Below, piece after piece: positions 53,049-61,538 of a stretch of DNA of 64,000 bases; the stretch's first letter is position 1; the number at the start of each line of letters is the position of its first letter. Source of the stretch: Yeosuana aquiaggeris (GTDB lineage: Bacteria > Bacteroidota > Bacteroidia > Flavobacteriales > Flavobacteriaceae); assembly GCF_044003965.1 (NCBI RefSeq), contig NZ_JBAWKC010000001.1, positions 558,001-622,000 on the forward strand. Reading direction: 5' to 3'. The translations under genes and the position numbers were made by a program. Below the pieces are notes generated by a model, which saw nothing but the letters and a program-made list of their open reading frames with translations, was not told where the DNA came from and made no database searches.

Positions 53049-54095
53049 ATGAAAGTATCAAAAAAAATAAATAGTTTTAGAAGGCAGGTAATGAATTCTT
53101 TAACTAAAAACATAGGGAATTCTTATCCGGCAGCACACTTAAATTCGGGAGTCATTCCAGAAATAAACAGAATTTTAATTTCAAGACCAAACCATAGACT
53201 AGGCAATCAATTGCTTACAACGCCGCTTGTTCAGGAAATCATTGATACATTTCCAAATTGCAAAATAGATTTATTCGTTAAAGGAGGCGTTGCAAATGCC
53301 GTTTTTGAGAATTATGAGAATATTGATAGGGTTATTCAGCTTCCCAAGAAACCATTTAGCCATTTAATAAAATATATATTTAAATGGTTTGCATTGAAAA
53401 AAAGAAGTTATGATTTGGTGATTAATGGAGATAAGGATTCTTCATCTGGAAAACTGGCTACGCAACTGGCAAAGGGAAAATTCAAATTGTTTGGAGATAT
53501 AAATGAGGCCATTCAAAATGAGTATGATGATTATGAACACATATCAAAATACCCTATTTATAATTTAAGGGAATATTTATCTTTAATCGGATTTCCAAAA
53601 AACAACAAACCGGTACCAACTTTAAATATTAAATTAAGTGAACAGGAGCTTGCTCAAGGAAAAACAGTTTTAAAGGAATTAGTTCATAATGAAAAACCAA
53701 CTATTTGTATTTATACCAATGCTACGGGTGATAAATGCTATGATGAGTTATGGTGGACCCAACTATACAAACGTTTGCTAGAGGAGTTCCCGGAATATAA
53801 TGTTATAGAATTATTGCCTATTGAAAATATATCAAGGATTAATTTTGTGGCCCCAAATTTATACAGCAAAGATGTGCGAGAAATGTGTGCTTTATTAGCA
53901 AATACGGCTGTTTTTATTACTGCAGATAATGGAGTGATGCATTTGGCGAGCGCTGCTCAAATTCCAGTGGTCGGGTTTTTCAAAATAACCAATCTTGAGA
54001 AGTATGGACCATACGGAAATAAGAGCTTAGCATATAACACTAATGAATCAAATCTTAAGGATTGGTTAAAAGGCATTCATAACATTCTTGGTTAG
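53049..54095 (+). CDS. Glycosyltransferase family 9 (heptosyltransferase-like)
   Basis: 348 residues, GT-B fold. ILISRPNHRLGNQLLTTPLVQEIIDTFPNCKIDLFVKGG at the front and VFITADNGVMHLASAAQIPVVGFFK at the back are the two family signatures, the latter with the usual DSGPMH-like loop (here DNGVMH). Family members add heptose or other sugars to LPS core. The gene is single; the next 170 bp (54096-54266) hold only a 21-codon ORF (54122-54187), which I do not count as a gene. Confidence 0.85.
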   Translation: MKVSKKINSFRRQVMNSLTKNIGNSYPAAHLNSGVIPEINRILISRPNHRLGNQLLTTPLVQEIIDTFPNCKIDLFVKGGVANAVFENYENIDRVIQLPKKPFSHLIKYIFKWFALKKRSYDLVINGDKDSSSGKLATQLAKGKFKLFGDINEAIQNEYDDYEHISKYPIYNLREYLSLIGFPKNNKPVPTLNIKLSEQELAQGKTVLKELVHNEKPTICIYTNATGDKCYDELWWTQLYKRLLEEFPEYNVIELLPIENISRINFVAPNLYSKDVREMCALLANTAVFITADNGVMHLASAAQIPVVGFFKITNLEKYGPYGNKSLAYNTNESNLKDWLKGIHNILG

Positions 54096-54266
54096 CAAAA
54101 TTTTACGATATTTGTAAGTGTATGAAACTTTTTTGGCAAAATTTATTACAATTTCTACAATTTCTTATCAAGAGAAATCCTGAATGAGAAGGCTTTAAAT
54201 TTATTTATCTTTTTAAAGTTTGAGAATTTTTTTGAGCTTTAATTATTAATCTTAAAATTTAAAAGA

Positions 54267-55424
54267 ATGCCATTTTATCATAAATTAGGAAACATTCCGC
54301 CCAAGAGGCACACACAATTCAGAAAACCAGATGGCAGTTTGTATTATGAACAACTATTTGGAACCATTGGTTTTGATGGGATGTCTACAAATAGCTATCA
54401 TGAACAACGCCCAACTCAGGTAAAAGAAATTAAACGGCAATACAGCGTAGCTCCTAAAATAGCGAAATCAAATCACATACAATCGTATAGATTTGTTGGG
54501 TTTCAGGTTAAACCAGAAAATGATTATTTAGAGAGTAGGAAGGCCGTTTTAGTCAATAGTGATTGCGCTATTATTTTGGCAGCACCAAAACACTCTACAA
54601 GAGATTATTTTTATAAAAATACAGATGCTGATGAATTGATTTTTATTCATAAAGGAACGGGTAAGCTCCGTACTATGTTGGGAAATCTTGATTTTAAATA
54701 TGGTGATTACCTGTTAATTCCAAGAGGTATTATTTATAAAATAGATTTTGATACTGAAGATAACCGATTGTTTATTGTGGAATCCAGAAGGCCCATTTAT
54801 ACGCCTAAACGATACAGAAACTGGTTTGGACAGCTTTTAGAACATGCTCCTTTTTGTGAGCGTGATATACGTCAGCCTTATGAATTGGAAACCTATAATG
54901 AAAGCGGAGACTTCTTGATCAAAGTAAAAAAGCAAAACGATATTTTTGATATGGTTTATGCCTCGCATCCATTTGATGTGGTGGGGTATGATGGGTTTAA
55001 TTATCCGTATGCCTTTTCTATTCATGATTTTGAACCTATTACAGGACGTATTCATCAACCACCACCGGTGCATCAAACTTTTGAGACAGATGCATTTGTG
55101 GTATGTAGCTTTGTGCCTAGGTTGTATGATTATCATCCTCAAGCCATACCGGCACCATATAATCATAGTAATATAGATAGTGATGAGGTGTTGTATTATG
55201 TTGATGGGGATTTTATGAGTAGAAATGATATAGCAGCGGGTCATATTTCGTTGCACCCGGCAGGAATACCTCACGGACCGCATCCAGGGGCTACAGAAAG
55301 AAGTATCGGACAAACCAAAACGGAAGAACTAGCTGTCATGGTTGACACCTTTAAACCTTTACAGGTAACTGAAGAAGCAATGAAAATAGCCGATGAAAAA
55401 TACCATAAATCTTGGTTGGAGTAA
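54267..55424 (+). CDS. hmgA: Homogentisate 1,2-dioxygenase
   Basis: 385 residues, smaller than the ~440-residue human-type enzyme. Opens the homogentisate ring to maleylacetoacetate in tyrosine and phenylalanine degradation. Iron ligands are recognisable in the cupin parts: H.PPPVHQTFETDAFVVCSFVPR (His residues near ~265-270, Glu following) and LHPAGIPHGPHPG (~330-345). PFDVVGYDGFNYPYAFSIHDFEPITGRIHQPP is the family hallmark. hppD follows 36 bp on, giving two consecutive steps of the pathway in the right order (hppD product is the hmgA substrate). Confidence 0.95.
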   Translation: MPFYHKLGNIPPKRHTQFRKPDGSLYYEQLFGTIGFDGMSTNSYHEQRPTQVKEIKRQYSVAPKIAKSNHIQSYRFVGFQVKPENDYLESRKAVLVNSDCAIILAAPKHSTRDYFYKNTDADELIFIHKGTGKLRTMLGNLDFKYGDYLLIPRGIIYKIDFDTEDNRLFIVESRRPIYTPKRYRNWFGQLLEHAPFCERDIRQPYELETYNESGDFLIKVKKQNDIFDMVYASHPFDVVGYDGFNYPYAFSIHDFEPITGRIHQPPPVHQTFETDAFVVCSFVPRLYDYHPQAIPAPYNHSNIDSDEVLYYVDGDFMSRNDIAAGHISLHPAGIPHGPHPGATERSIGQTKTEELAVMVDTFKPLQVTEEAMKIADEKYHKSWLE

Positions 55425-55460
55425 CATTCACTTATTAAAAGATCAATCAAAATTAAACAA

Positions 55461-56621
55461 ATGAGTAAGCAAGTAAAATCAGTAAATTACGGTTTAGAAA
55501 AAATATTTGAAGGGGCTCAGGATTTTCTGCCGCTTTTAGGAACAGATTATGTGGAGTTTTATGTTGGAAACGCAAAACAATCAGCCCACTATTACAAAAC
55601 AGCATTTGGTTTTCAATCATATGCCTACAAAGGTTTAGAAACGGGCTCTAAAGATGCCGTGAGTTATGTTTTAAAACAAGATAAAATCCGGCTGGTATTA
55701 ACCACGCCATTAAATAGTAAATCACCCATTAATGAACATATTGTAAAGCATGGTGATGGCGTAAAAGTAATTGCTCTTTGGGTAGAAGATGCCAGAAAAG
55801 CTTACGAAGAAACCACTAAGCGTGGCGCAAAATCATATATGGAACCTGTGGTTGAGAAGGATGAAGATGGCGAAGTGGTAAGAGCCGGTATTTATACTTA
55901 TGGAGAAACAGTTCACATATTTGTTGAGCGTAAAAATTATAAAGGAGCGTTTTTACCAGGCTTTAGAAAGTGGGAGTCAGATTATAATCCAACACCAGTA
56001 GGTTTGAAATATATTGACCATATGGTTGGTAATGTAGGATGGGGTCAAATGAATACCTGGGTAAAATGGTATGAAGATGTGATGGGATTTGAGAATTTCT
56101 TGTCTTTTGATGATAAACAAATTCATACGGAATACTCTGCATTAATGAGTAAAGTGATGAGTAATGGTAACGGACGTATTAAGTTCCCAATTAATGAGCC
56201 TGCAAAAGGAAAAAAGCGTTCACAAATTGAAGAATATTTAGATTTTTACGAAGGTTCAGGAGTGCAACATATTGCCGTGGCTACAGACGATATTATTTCT
56301 ACAGTATCTCAATTAAAGGCTAGAGGGGTGGAATTTTTACCACCACCACCACAAGCTTATTATGACGATATTCCCAGAAGGCTTGGAGAACATAAAAGTA
56401 TGATGAAGGAAGATATGAAAGAGCTTCAAAAACTATCAATTATGGTAGATGCTGACGAAGAAGGGTATTTGTTACAAATCTTTACCAAACCGGTTGAAGA
56501 TAGACCCACTTTGTTTTTTGAAATTATTCAACGCATGGGAGCCAGAGGATTTGGAGCCGGTAACTTTAAGGCCCTTTTTGAATCAATAGAAAGAGAACAA
56601 GCTAACAGAGGAACACTTTAA
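55461..56621 (+). CDS. hppD: 4-hydroxyphenylpyruvate dioxygenase
   Basis: 386 residues, Fe(II) enzyme made of two VOC-type halves. Converts 4-hydroxyphenylpyruvate to homogentisate. Iron ligands fall in YIDHMVGNV (His), GVQHIAVATDDI (His) and GYLLQIFTKP (Glu); YVGNAKQSAHYYKTAFGFQS begins the first half. It sits with hmgA as a tyrosine catabolism pair; fumarylacetoacetase is not in the window. A terminator follows. Confidence 0.96.
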   Translation: MSKQVKSVNYGLEKIFEGAQDFLPLLGTDYVEFYVGNAKQSAHYYKTAFGFQSYAYKGLETGSKDAVSYVLKQDKIRLVLTTPLNSKSPINEHIVKHGDGVKVIALWVEDARKAYEETTKRGAKSYMEPVVEKDEDGEVVRAGIYTYGETVHIFVERKNYKGAFLPGFRKWESDYNPTPVGLKYIDHMVGNVGWGQMNTWVKWYEDVMGFENFLSFDDKQIHTEYSALMSKVMSNGNGRIKFPINEPAKGKKRSQIEEYLDFYEGSGVQHIAVATDDIISTVSQLKARGVEFLPPPPQAYYDDIPRRLGEHKSMMKEDMKELQKLSIMVDADEEGYLLQIFTKPVEDRPTLFFEIIQRMGARGFGAGNFKALFESIEREQANRGTL

Positions 56622-56644
56622 CCATGATTTAATAGTAATAGTTA

Positions 56645-56680
56645 AAAACTTCATCATTATATTTTGATGGAGTTTTTTTG
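56645..56680 (+). terminator. Terminator after hppD
   Basis: Stem AAAACTTCATCA / TGATGGAGTTTT with one G-T pair, then seven T. Confidence 0.78.
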
Positions 56681-56770
56681 TTTTAATACTTTTGGAACAG
56701 TAATTGCAAATTCTAAGATATTAACAATAAAACAAATACCTTTGAGTTAGTTTATAATTACCCAAAAAAC

Positions 56771-57562
56771 ATGATAAAGAAACTACTTGTTTTTATTGCA
56801 ATATTAGCCATGCAGTTTTCTGTTGGCCAATCCGATTCAGCTTTTGGGGATGGTGAATGGTTTAAATTCAAAATGAGCTATAGTGGATTCTTAAAGGCCG
56901 GAAATGCAACCCTTACCGTAAAAGAAACTAAGCTAGATAAAAAAGAGGTGTACCATGTAGTTGGTAAAGGATGGACTTCAGGTATGATAAAATGGTTTTT
57001 TAAAGTACAGGACAGGTATGAAAGCTATTTTGATACAAATACGCTGGTTCCTTATAAATTCATCAGAAAAATTGATGAAGGCGGTCATACAAAAGATTTA
57101 GAAATTGATTTTGATCAAACTAATAATAAGGTTTATGTTAATGATAAAAAGCATAATGAAAAAAAGGTCTTTGATACGTCTCAAAATATCCAGGACATGG
57201 TTTCAACCTATTATTATTTGCGCAATACTTTAAAAATAGACGGCCTGAAAATAGGTGATGAGGTAAAAGTGGACATGTTTTTTGATGAAGAAACTTATGG
57301 TTTTAAATTAAAATATCTTGGTGAAGAAATTATAAACACCGAATTTGGAAATATTGAAGCTTTAGTATTCAGGCCTTATGTTATGGCTGGACGTGTTTTT
57401 AAAGAAGAAGAAAGTTTAACCCTTTGGGTTTCAAAAGATAAAAATAAATTACCTTTACGCATTAAAGCAGATTTAGCGGTTGGCTCATTAAGAGCTGATC
57501 TTGAGGCTTTTAAAGGTTTAAAGCATCCGTTTAGAATTGTTGTTGAAAATAAAAAAAATTGA
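56771..57562 (+). CDS. Secreted DUF3108 protein
   Basis: 263 residues with signal peptide (to about residue 19). DUF3108 fold: GEWFKFKMSYSGFLKAGNATLTV at the start and GRVFKEEESLTLWVSKDKNKLPLRIKADLAVGSLRADLEAF near the end. Members are predicted periplasmic beta-rich proteins with no established activity, often next to envelope genes. The TGA overlaps the TTG start of the tryptophan dioxygenase gene (TTGA), so the two are coupled. Confidence 0.88.
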   Translation: MIKKLLVFIAILAMQFSVGQSDSAFGDGEWFKFKMSYSGFLKAGNATLTVKETKLDKKEVYHVVGKGWTSGMIKWFFKVQDRYESYFDTNTLVPYKFIRKIDEGGHTKDLEIDFDQTNNKVYVNDKKHNEKKVFDTSQNIQDMVSTYYYLRNTLKIDGLKIGDEVKVDMFFDEETYGFKLKYLGEEIINTEFGNIEALVFRPYVMAGRVFKEEESLTLWVSKDKNKLPLRIKADLAVGSLRADLEAFKGLKHPFRIVVENKKN

Positions 57563-58476
57563 AAAAAGAAACAACCAAAGAACTTGAAGAAAAATTCCAA
57601 AAAATAGGACAGGATCTAGAGGTTCATTTAGAGGGTTTATTATACAGTAAACCTATAAATTATTGGGACTATATTCATACAGATACCTTATTAAACCTTC
57701 AATTACCACGCACCTCATTTCCTGATGAGATGGTTTTTATAATGTATCATCAAATCAATGAATTATTATTTAAAATGATTCTTGGGGAGATTGAACAAGT
57801 GGCAAAAACGGAAAATGTTGAGGCTTCCTTTTTTTCCTCAAAATTAATGCGGATAAGTCGTTATTTTGATATGTTAACATCCTCGTTTAGTATCATGAAA
57901 GATGGTATGGATGTAGATCAATACAATAAATTCAGAACAGCTTTAACCCCTGCCAGCGGATTTCAAAGCGCACAATACAGAAAAATTGAATTTTCTTCAA
58001 CTGAGCTTATTAATTTAATCGACAAAAGATTTAGAGATACTATAGATAGAAACTCCTCTTACGAGAATGCGTTTGAACATTTATATTGGCAAGCAGCTGG
58101 TAAGGATTATAAAACTGGAAAAAAAAATTACACATTAACAGTTTTTGAAGAAAAATACAAAGAGGAATTTATTAGATTTACGCAATTTTATAACACACAC
58201 AATTTGTGGACAAAATTTAAAGCGTTACCACAAGCTGAAAAAGAGAATAAAGCATTAATTAAAGCCATGCGCCATTATGATTATACAGTAAACATAAAAT
58301 GGGTTATGGCTCATTACAAGACCGCAAATCATTATTTAAACATAGGTGGTAAAACCACTGAAGCAACAGGAGGAAGTGAATGGGTAAAATATATGCATCC
58401 AAAATATCAAAGAAGAATATTTTTTCCAGATTTATGGACCAAACAAGAATTACAAAATTGGGGTACAGAAGTTTAA
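57559..58476 (+). CDS. kynA: Tryptophan 2,3-dioxygenase
   Basis: 305 residues from a TTG start overlapping the previous stop. Heme enzyme that turns tryptophan into N-formylkynurenine. LPRTSFPDEMVFIMYHQINELLFKMILGEIEQ and LTPASGFQSAQYRKIEF are strongly conserved; the heme-ligating His would be near MAHYKTANHYLNIGGKTTEATGGSEW. It lies with the tyrosine catabolic genes nearby but in a separate, tightly packed run (DUF3108-kynA-M23-pgi). The rest of the kynurenine pathway is not in the window. Confidence 0.94.
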   Translation: MKKETTKELEEKFQKIGQDLEVHLEGLLYSKPINYWDYIHTDTLLNLQLPRTSFPDEMVFIMYHQINELLFKMILGEIEQVAKTENVEASFFSSKLMRISRYFDMLTSSFSIMKDGMDVDQYNKFRTALTPASGFQSAQYRKIEFSSTELINLIDKRFRDTIDRNSSYENAFEHLYWQAAGKDYKTGKKNYTLTVFEEKYKEEFIRFTQFYNTHNLWTKFKALPQAEKENKALIKAMRHYDYTVNIKWVMAHYKTANHYLNIGGKTTEATGGSEWVKYMHPKYQRRIFFPDLWTKQELQNWGTEV

Positions 58477-59753
58477 TATTTTTAATAATAGCAATTGGGT
58501 TATTTGCTTGTAAAGAAAAGGTTGATAACAATCTGGAAGTCCAGGCATATGAAGAAGCTGTAGTGGTAGAGCCCGATATTTATGAGTTTGGATTTAATTT
58601 GAATGATTACGTTGTTAAGAGAGATACCATAAGACGCGGTGATAGTTTTGGGACCATTTTAGAACGAAATAAAATTGGCTACCCTAGAATTTTTCATATA
58701 GCAGAAAAAGCAAAAGACACTTTTGATATTAGAAAACTTCAGGTTGGCAAACCATATACGTTGTTGTGTTCTAAGGATTCCTTAGAAATGCCAAAATGTT
58801 TTATTTATCAGCCTAATGTTGAAGAATATGTTGTGGTGAGCTTTCAGGATTCCATACATGCCTATACCAGTAGGAAACCAATTAAATATGTTGAAAAAAC
58901 AGTCTCAGGGGTCATAAAGACGAATATTTCAGAAGCCATGGAAGAAGAAGGCTTAAGCCTTAGATTGGCTTATAAGATGGCTGATGAAATTTTTGCCTGG
59001 ACTATAGATTTCAGACGTCTTCAAAAAGGAGATAGATTTAAAGTTATTTATACAGATAAGTTTATAGATGACACCATTTATGCTGGCGTTCAAAATGTGA
59101 AGGCAGCCTATATGGAATTTAATAAAGAACCGTTTTATGCCTTTAAATTTGAAACGGATTCCGTTAAAAAACTGACTGATTATTTTAGTGAGGACGCAAA
59201 AAATTTACGTCGGGCATTTTTAAAAATGCCGGTACAGTTTAGTAGAATATCTTCAAGATATAATTTAAAAAGACGCATAGCCTATTATGGGAATAAAATT
59301 AAACCTCATAAGGGGACAGATTTTGCGGCACCAGTTGGAACGCCTATTATGGCCACTGCTAATGGAACGGTAACCAATTCAGGCTATACTGGTGGAAATG
59401 GAAATTATGTTAAAATAAGGCACAATGCTACTTATGAAACCCAGTATCTGCATATGCAAAGGCGCAATGTAAGAGTGGGGCAGTTTGTTAAACAAGGAAG
59501 TGTTATAGGTTGGGTTGGCATGACCGGGAATACTGGTGGCCCACATGTGTGCTATCGCTTTTGGAAAAACGGAAAACAGGTAGATCCCTTTAGAGAAAAA
59601 CTACCTGAGGCAGAACCCATTTCAGAGGCATTAAAAACCAAATATTTTAGTTTTATTCAACCAATAAAAGCACAATTAGATAGTATACCTTTTCATAATG
59701 AAAAACAAGAAAATCTAATTGAAGATAATTTAATTTCACAAGTAAAAGAATGA
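58458..59753 (+). CDS. M23 family metallopeptidase lipoprotein, HxH motif altered
   Basis: About 432 residues. A frame is open to 58380 (ATG) with another ATG at 58434, but TTG at 58458 gives a compact lipoprotein signal (MGYRSLIFLIIAIGLFAC), overlapping kynA by 19 bp; other genes here also use TTG. A LysM-like or OPA-type N-terminal part is followed by an M23 domain at about 260-395: HKGTDFAAP (H and D ligands) and YLHMQRRN. The final motif is PHVCYRFW where HxH is normal, so one zinc ligand is Cys. It is likely an envelope peptidoglycan endopeptidase or its inactive relative. Confidence 0.82.
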   Translation: MGYRSLIFLIIAIGLFACKEKVDNNLEVQAYEEAVVVEPDIYEFGFNLNDYVVKRDTIRRGDSFGTILERNKIGYPRIFHIAEKAKDTFDIRKLQVGKPYTLLCSKDSLEMPKCFIYQPNVEEYVVVSFQDSIHAYTSRKPIKYVEKTVSGVIKTNISEAMEEEGLSLRLAYKMADEIFAWTIDFRRLQKGDRFKVIYTDKFIDDTIYAGVQNVKAAYMEFNKEPFYAFKFETDSVKKLTDYFSEDAKNLRRAFLKMPVQFSRISSRYNLKRRIAYYGNKIKPHKGTDFAAPVGTPIMATANGTVTNSGYTGGNGNYVKIRHNATYETQYLHMQRRNVRVGQFVKQGSVIGWVGMTGNTGGPHVCYRFWKNGKQVDPFREKLPEAEPISEALKTKYFSFIQPIKAQLDSIPFHNEKQENLIEDNLISQVKE

Positions 59754-61369
59754 CATTTCCAAGCATAAATCCAACAACAACAAAATCGTGGGAACACCTT
59801 GCACAGCATTATAAATCAGTTCATAATATAAAAATGAAAGATTTATTTGCTCAAGATAAAAACAGAGCAGATAAATTCACCATTAAATGGGAGGACTTTT
59901 ATGTTGATTTTTCGAAAAATAGGATTACTGAAGAAACATTAAATTATTTACTTCAATTAGCTGAAGAAGTAAAGTTAAAAGAAGCTATTGAATGCCAATT
60001 TTCAGGTGATATTATTAATCAGACTGAGGGAAGAGCTGTATTACATACTGCTTTAAGAGCCCCTGAATCTGCAAAATGCATGGTTGACGGTGTTAATGTG
60101 ATGCCTGAAGTTTACGCTGTTAAAAGTAAAATTCACGCCTTTACAAATAAAGTAGTAAATGGGGAGTTAAAAGGTTTTACAGGAAAAGGGTTTACAGATA
60201 TTGTTAATATAGGAATTGGTGGATCAGATTTAGGACCTGCCATGGTAGTGGAAGCCTTACAATTTTATAAGAATCATTTAACCACTCATTTTGTTAGTAA
60301 CGTAGATGGTGACCATGTAAATGAGGTCATTAAAAAATTAAATCCAGAAACCACCCTTTTTGTAATCGTTTCAAAAACCTTTACTACACAGGAAACCTTG
60401 TCAAATGCCAATACCATTAAAGAATGGTTTTTAAAATCGGGAAATGAAGACGCCATTGCAAAACATTTTGTGGCTGTTTCAACCAATATTGATAGTGTAA
60501 AATCTTTTGGCATTGATGAAAACAATATCTTTCCCATGTGGGATTGGGTTGGAGGCCGTTTTTCTCTTTGGAGCGCCGTTGGTTTATCAATTAGCTTAGC
60601 TGTTGGGTATAATAACTTTGATAGTTTACTACAAGGAGCCCATAAAATGGATACTCATTTTAAAAATGAAGATTTCAAAAACAATATTCCTGTAATTCTG
60701 GCCCTTATAAGTGTATGGTATAATAACTTTTTTAATGCGGAAAGTGAAGCGGTTATTCCCTATTCTCAATACCTAAACCAGTTTGCAACGTATTTGCAAC
60801 AAGGAATCATGGAAAGCAATGGGAAAAGTGTCGATAGAAATGGAAACCCTGTTGATTATCAAACAGGTACTTTAATTTGGGGAGAACCAGGAACCAATTC
60901 ACAACATGCCTTTTTTCAATTGATTCATCAAGGAACTAAATTAATACCAGCAGATTTCATTGGTTTTGTTAAATCTTTACATGGAAATCAAGACCATCAG
61001 GACAAGTTAATCTCTAATTTCTTAGCGCAAACAGAGGCTCTTTTAAATGGTAAAACAAAAGAAGAAGTTGTTGCTGAAGGTGCTACGGAAAAACTGGTTC
61101 CTTTTAAAGTTTTCGCAGGAAATAAGCCAACCAATACTATTTTTATTAACAAACTAACTCCTGAAAGTTTAGGGAAGCTAATTGCAATGTATGAACATAA
61201 GATATTTGTTCAAGGGGTTATCTGGAATATTTTCAGTTATGATCAGTTTGGTGTTGAATTAGGGAAACAATTAGCAAGCAAAATTTTAAAAGAGGTTTAC
61301 ACTGCCGGAATTGACAATCATGACTCGTCTACGTCTAATCTTTTAGAATACTACAAAAAATTAACATAA
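59750..61369 (+). CDS. pgi: Glucose-6-phosphate isomerase
   Basis: 539 residues. Interconverts glucose-6- and fructose-6-phosphate. FTDIVNIGIGGSDLGPAMVVEAL, VSKTFTTQETLSNA, WDWVGGRFSLWSAVGLS and the signature GEPGTNSQHAFFQLIHQG are all present; catalytic Glu and His lie in the last and the Lys in QFGVELGKQLA. The ATG overlaps the M23 stop by 4 bp. Followed by 170 bp before the next receptor gene. Confidence 0.97.
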   Translation: MTFPSINPTTTKSWEHLAQHYKSVHNIKMKDLFAQDKNRADKFTIKWEDFYVDFSKNRITEETLNYLLQLAEEVKLKEAIECQFSGDIINQTEGRAVLHTALRAPESAKCMVDGVNVMPEVYAVKSKIHAFTNKVVNGELKGFTGKGFTDIVNIGIGGSDLGPAMVVEALQFYKNHLTTHFVSNVDGDHVNEVIKKLNPETTLFVIVSKTFTTQETLSNANTIKEWFLKSGNEDAIAKHFVAVSTNIDSVKSFGIDENNIFPMWDWVGGRFSLWSAVGLSISLAVGYNNFDSLLQGAHKMDTHFKNEDFKNNIPVILALISVWYNNFFNAESEAVIPYSQYLNQFATYLQQGIMESNGKSVDRNGNPVDYQTGTLIWGEPGTNSQHAFFQLIHQGTKLIPADFIGFVKSLHGNQDHQDKLISNFLAQTEALLNGKTKEEVVAEGATEKLVPFKVFAGNKPTNTIFINKLTPESLGKLIAMYEHKIFVQGVIWNIFSYDQFGVELGKQLASKILKEVYTAGIDNHDSSTSNLLEYYKKLT

Positions 61370-61493
61370 ACTTTATTCAATATTTATAATTAATCTTTTT
61401 TCCTAAAAAGGTTGCTTTAAGATAGATTAGAATTAATTCACAATTAATAAAAATTTGTTAATAATAAGTTAATTAATTATCCATTATTATACT

Positions 61494-61501
61494 TATTTTT
61501 G
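61494..61501 (+). promoter_or_regulatory. -7 promoter box of the last receptor gene
   Basis: TATTTTTG, 37 nt before the ATG at 61539. No clear TTG at -33. Confidence 0.4.
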
Positions 61502-61538
61502 CAGCACTAATTCAAGTAATTTAATCTTTCTTAAAATT

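Noticed and set aside
54837..55313. 158-codon minus-strand ORF within hmgA
   Set aside because: Antisense shadow of a well-conserved gene; translation has no recognisable features.
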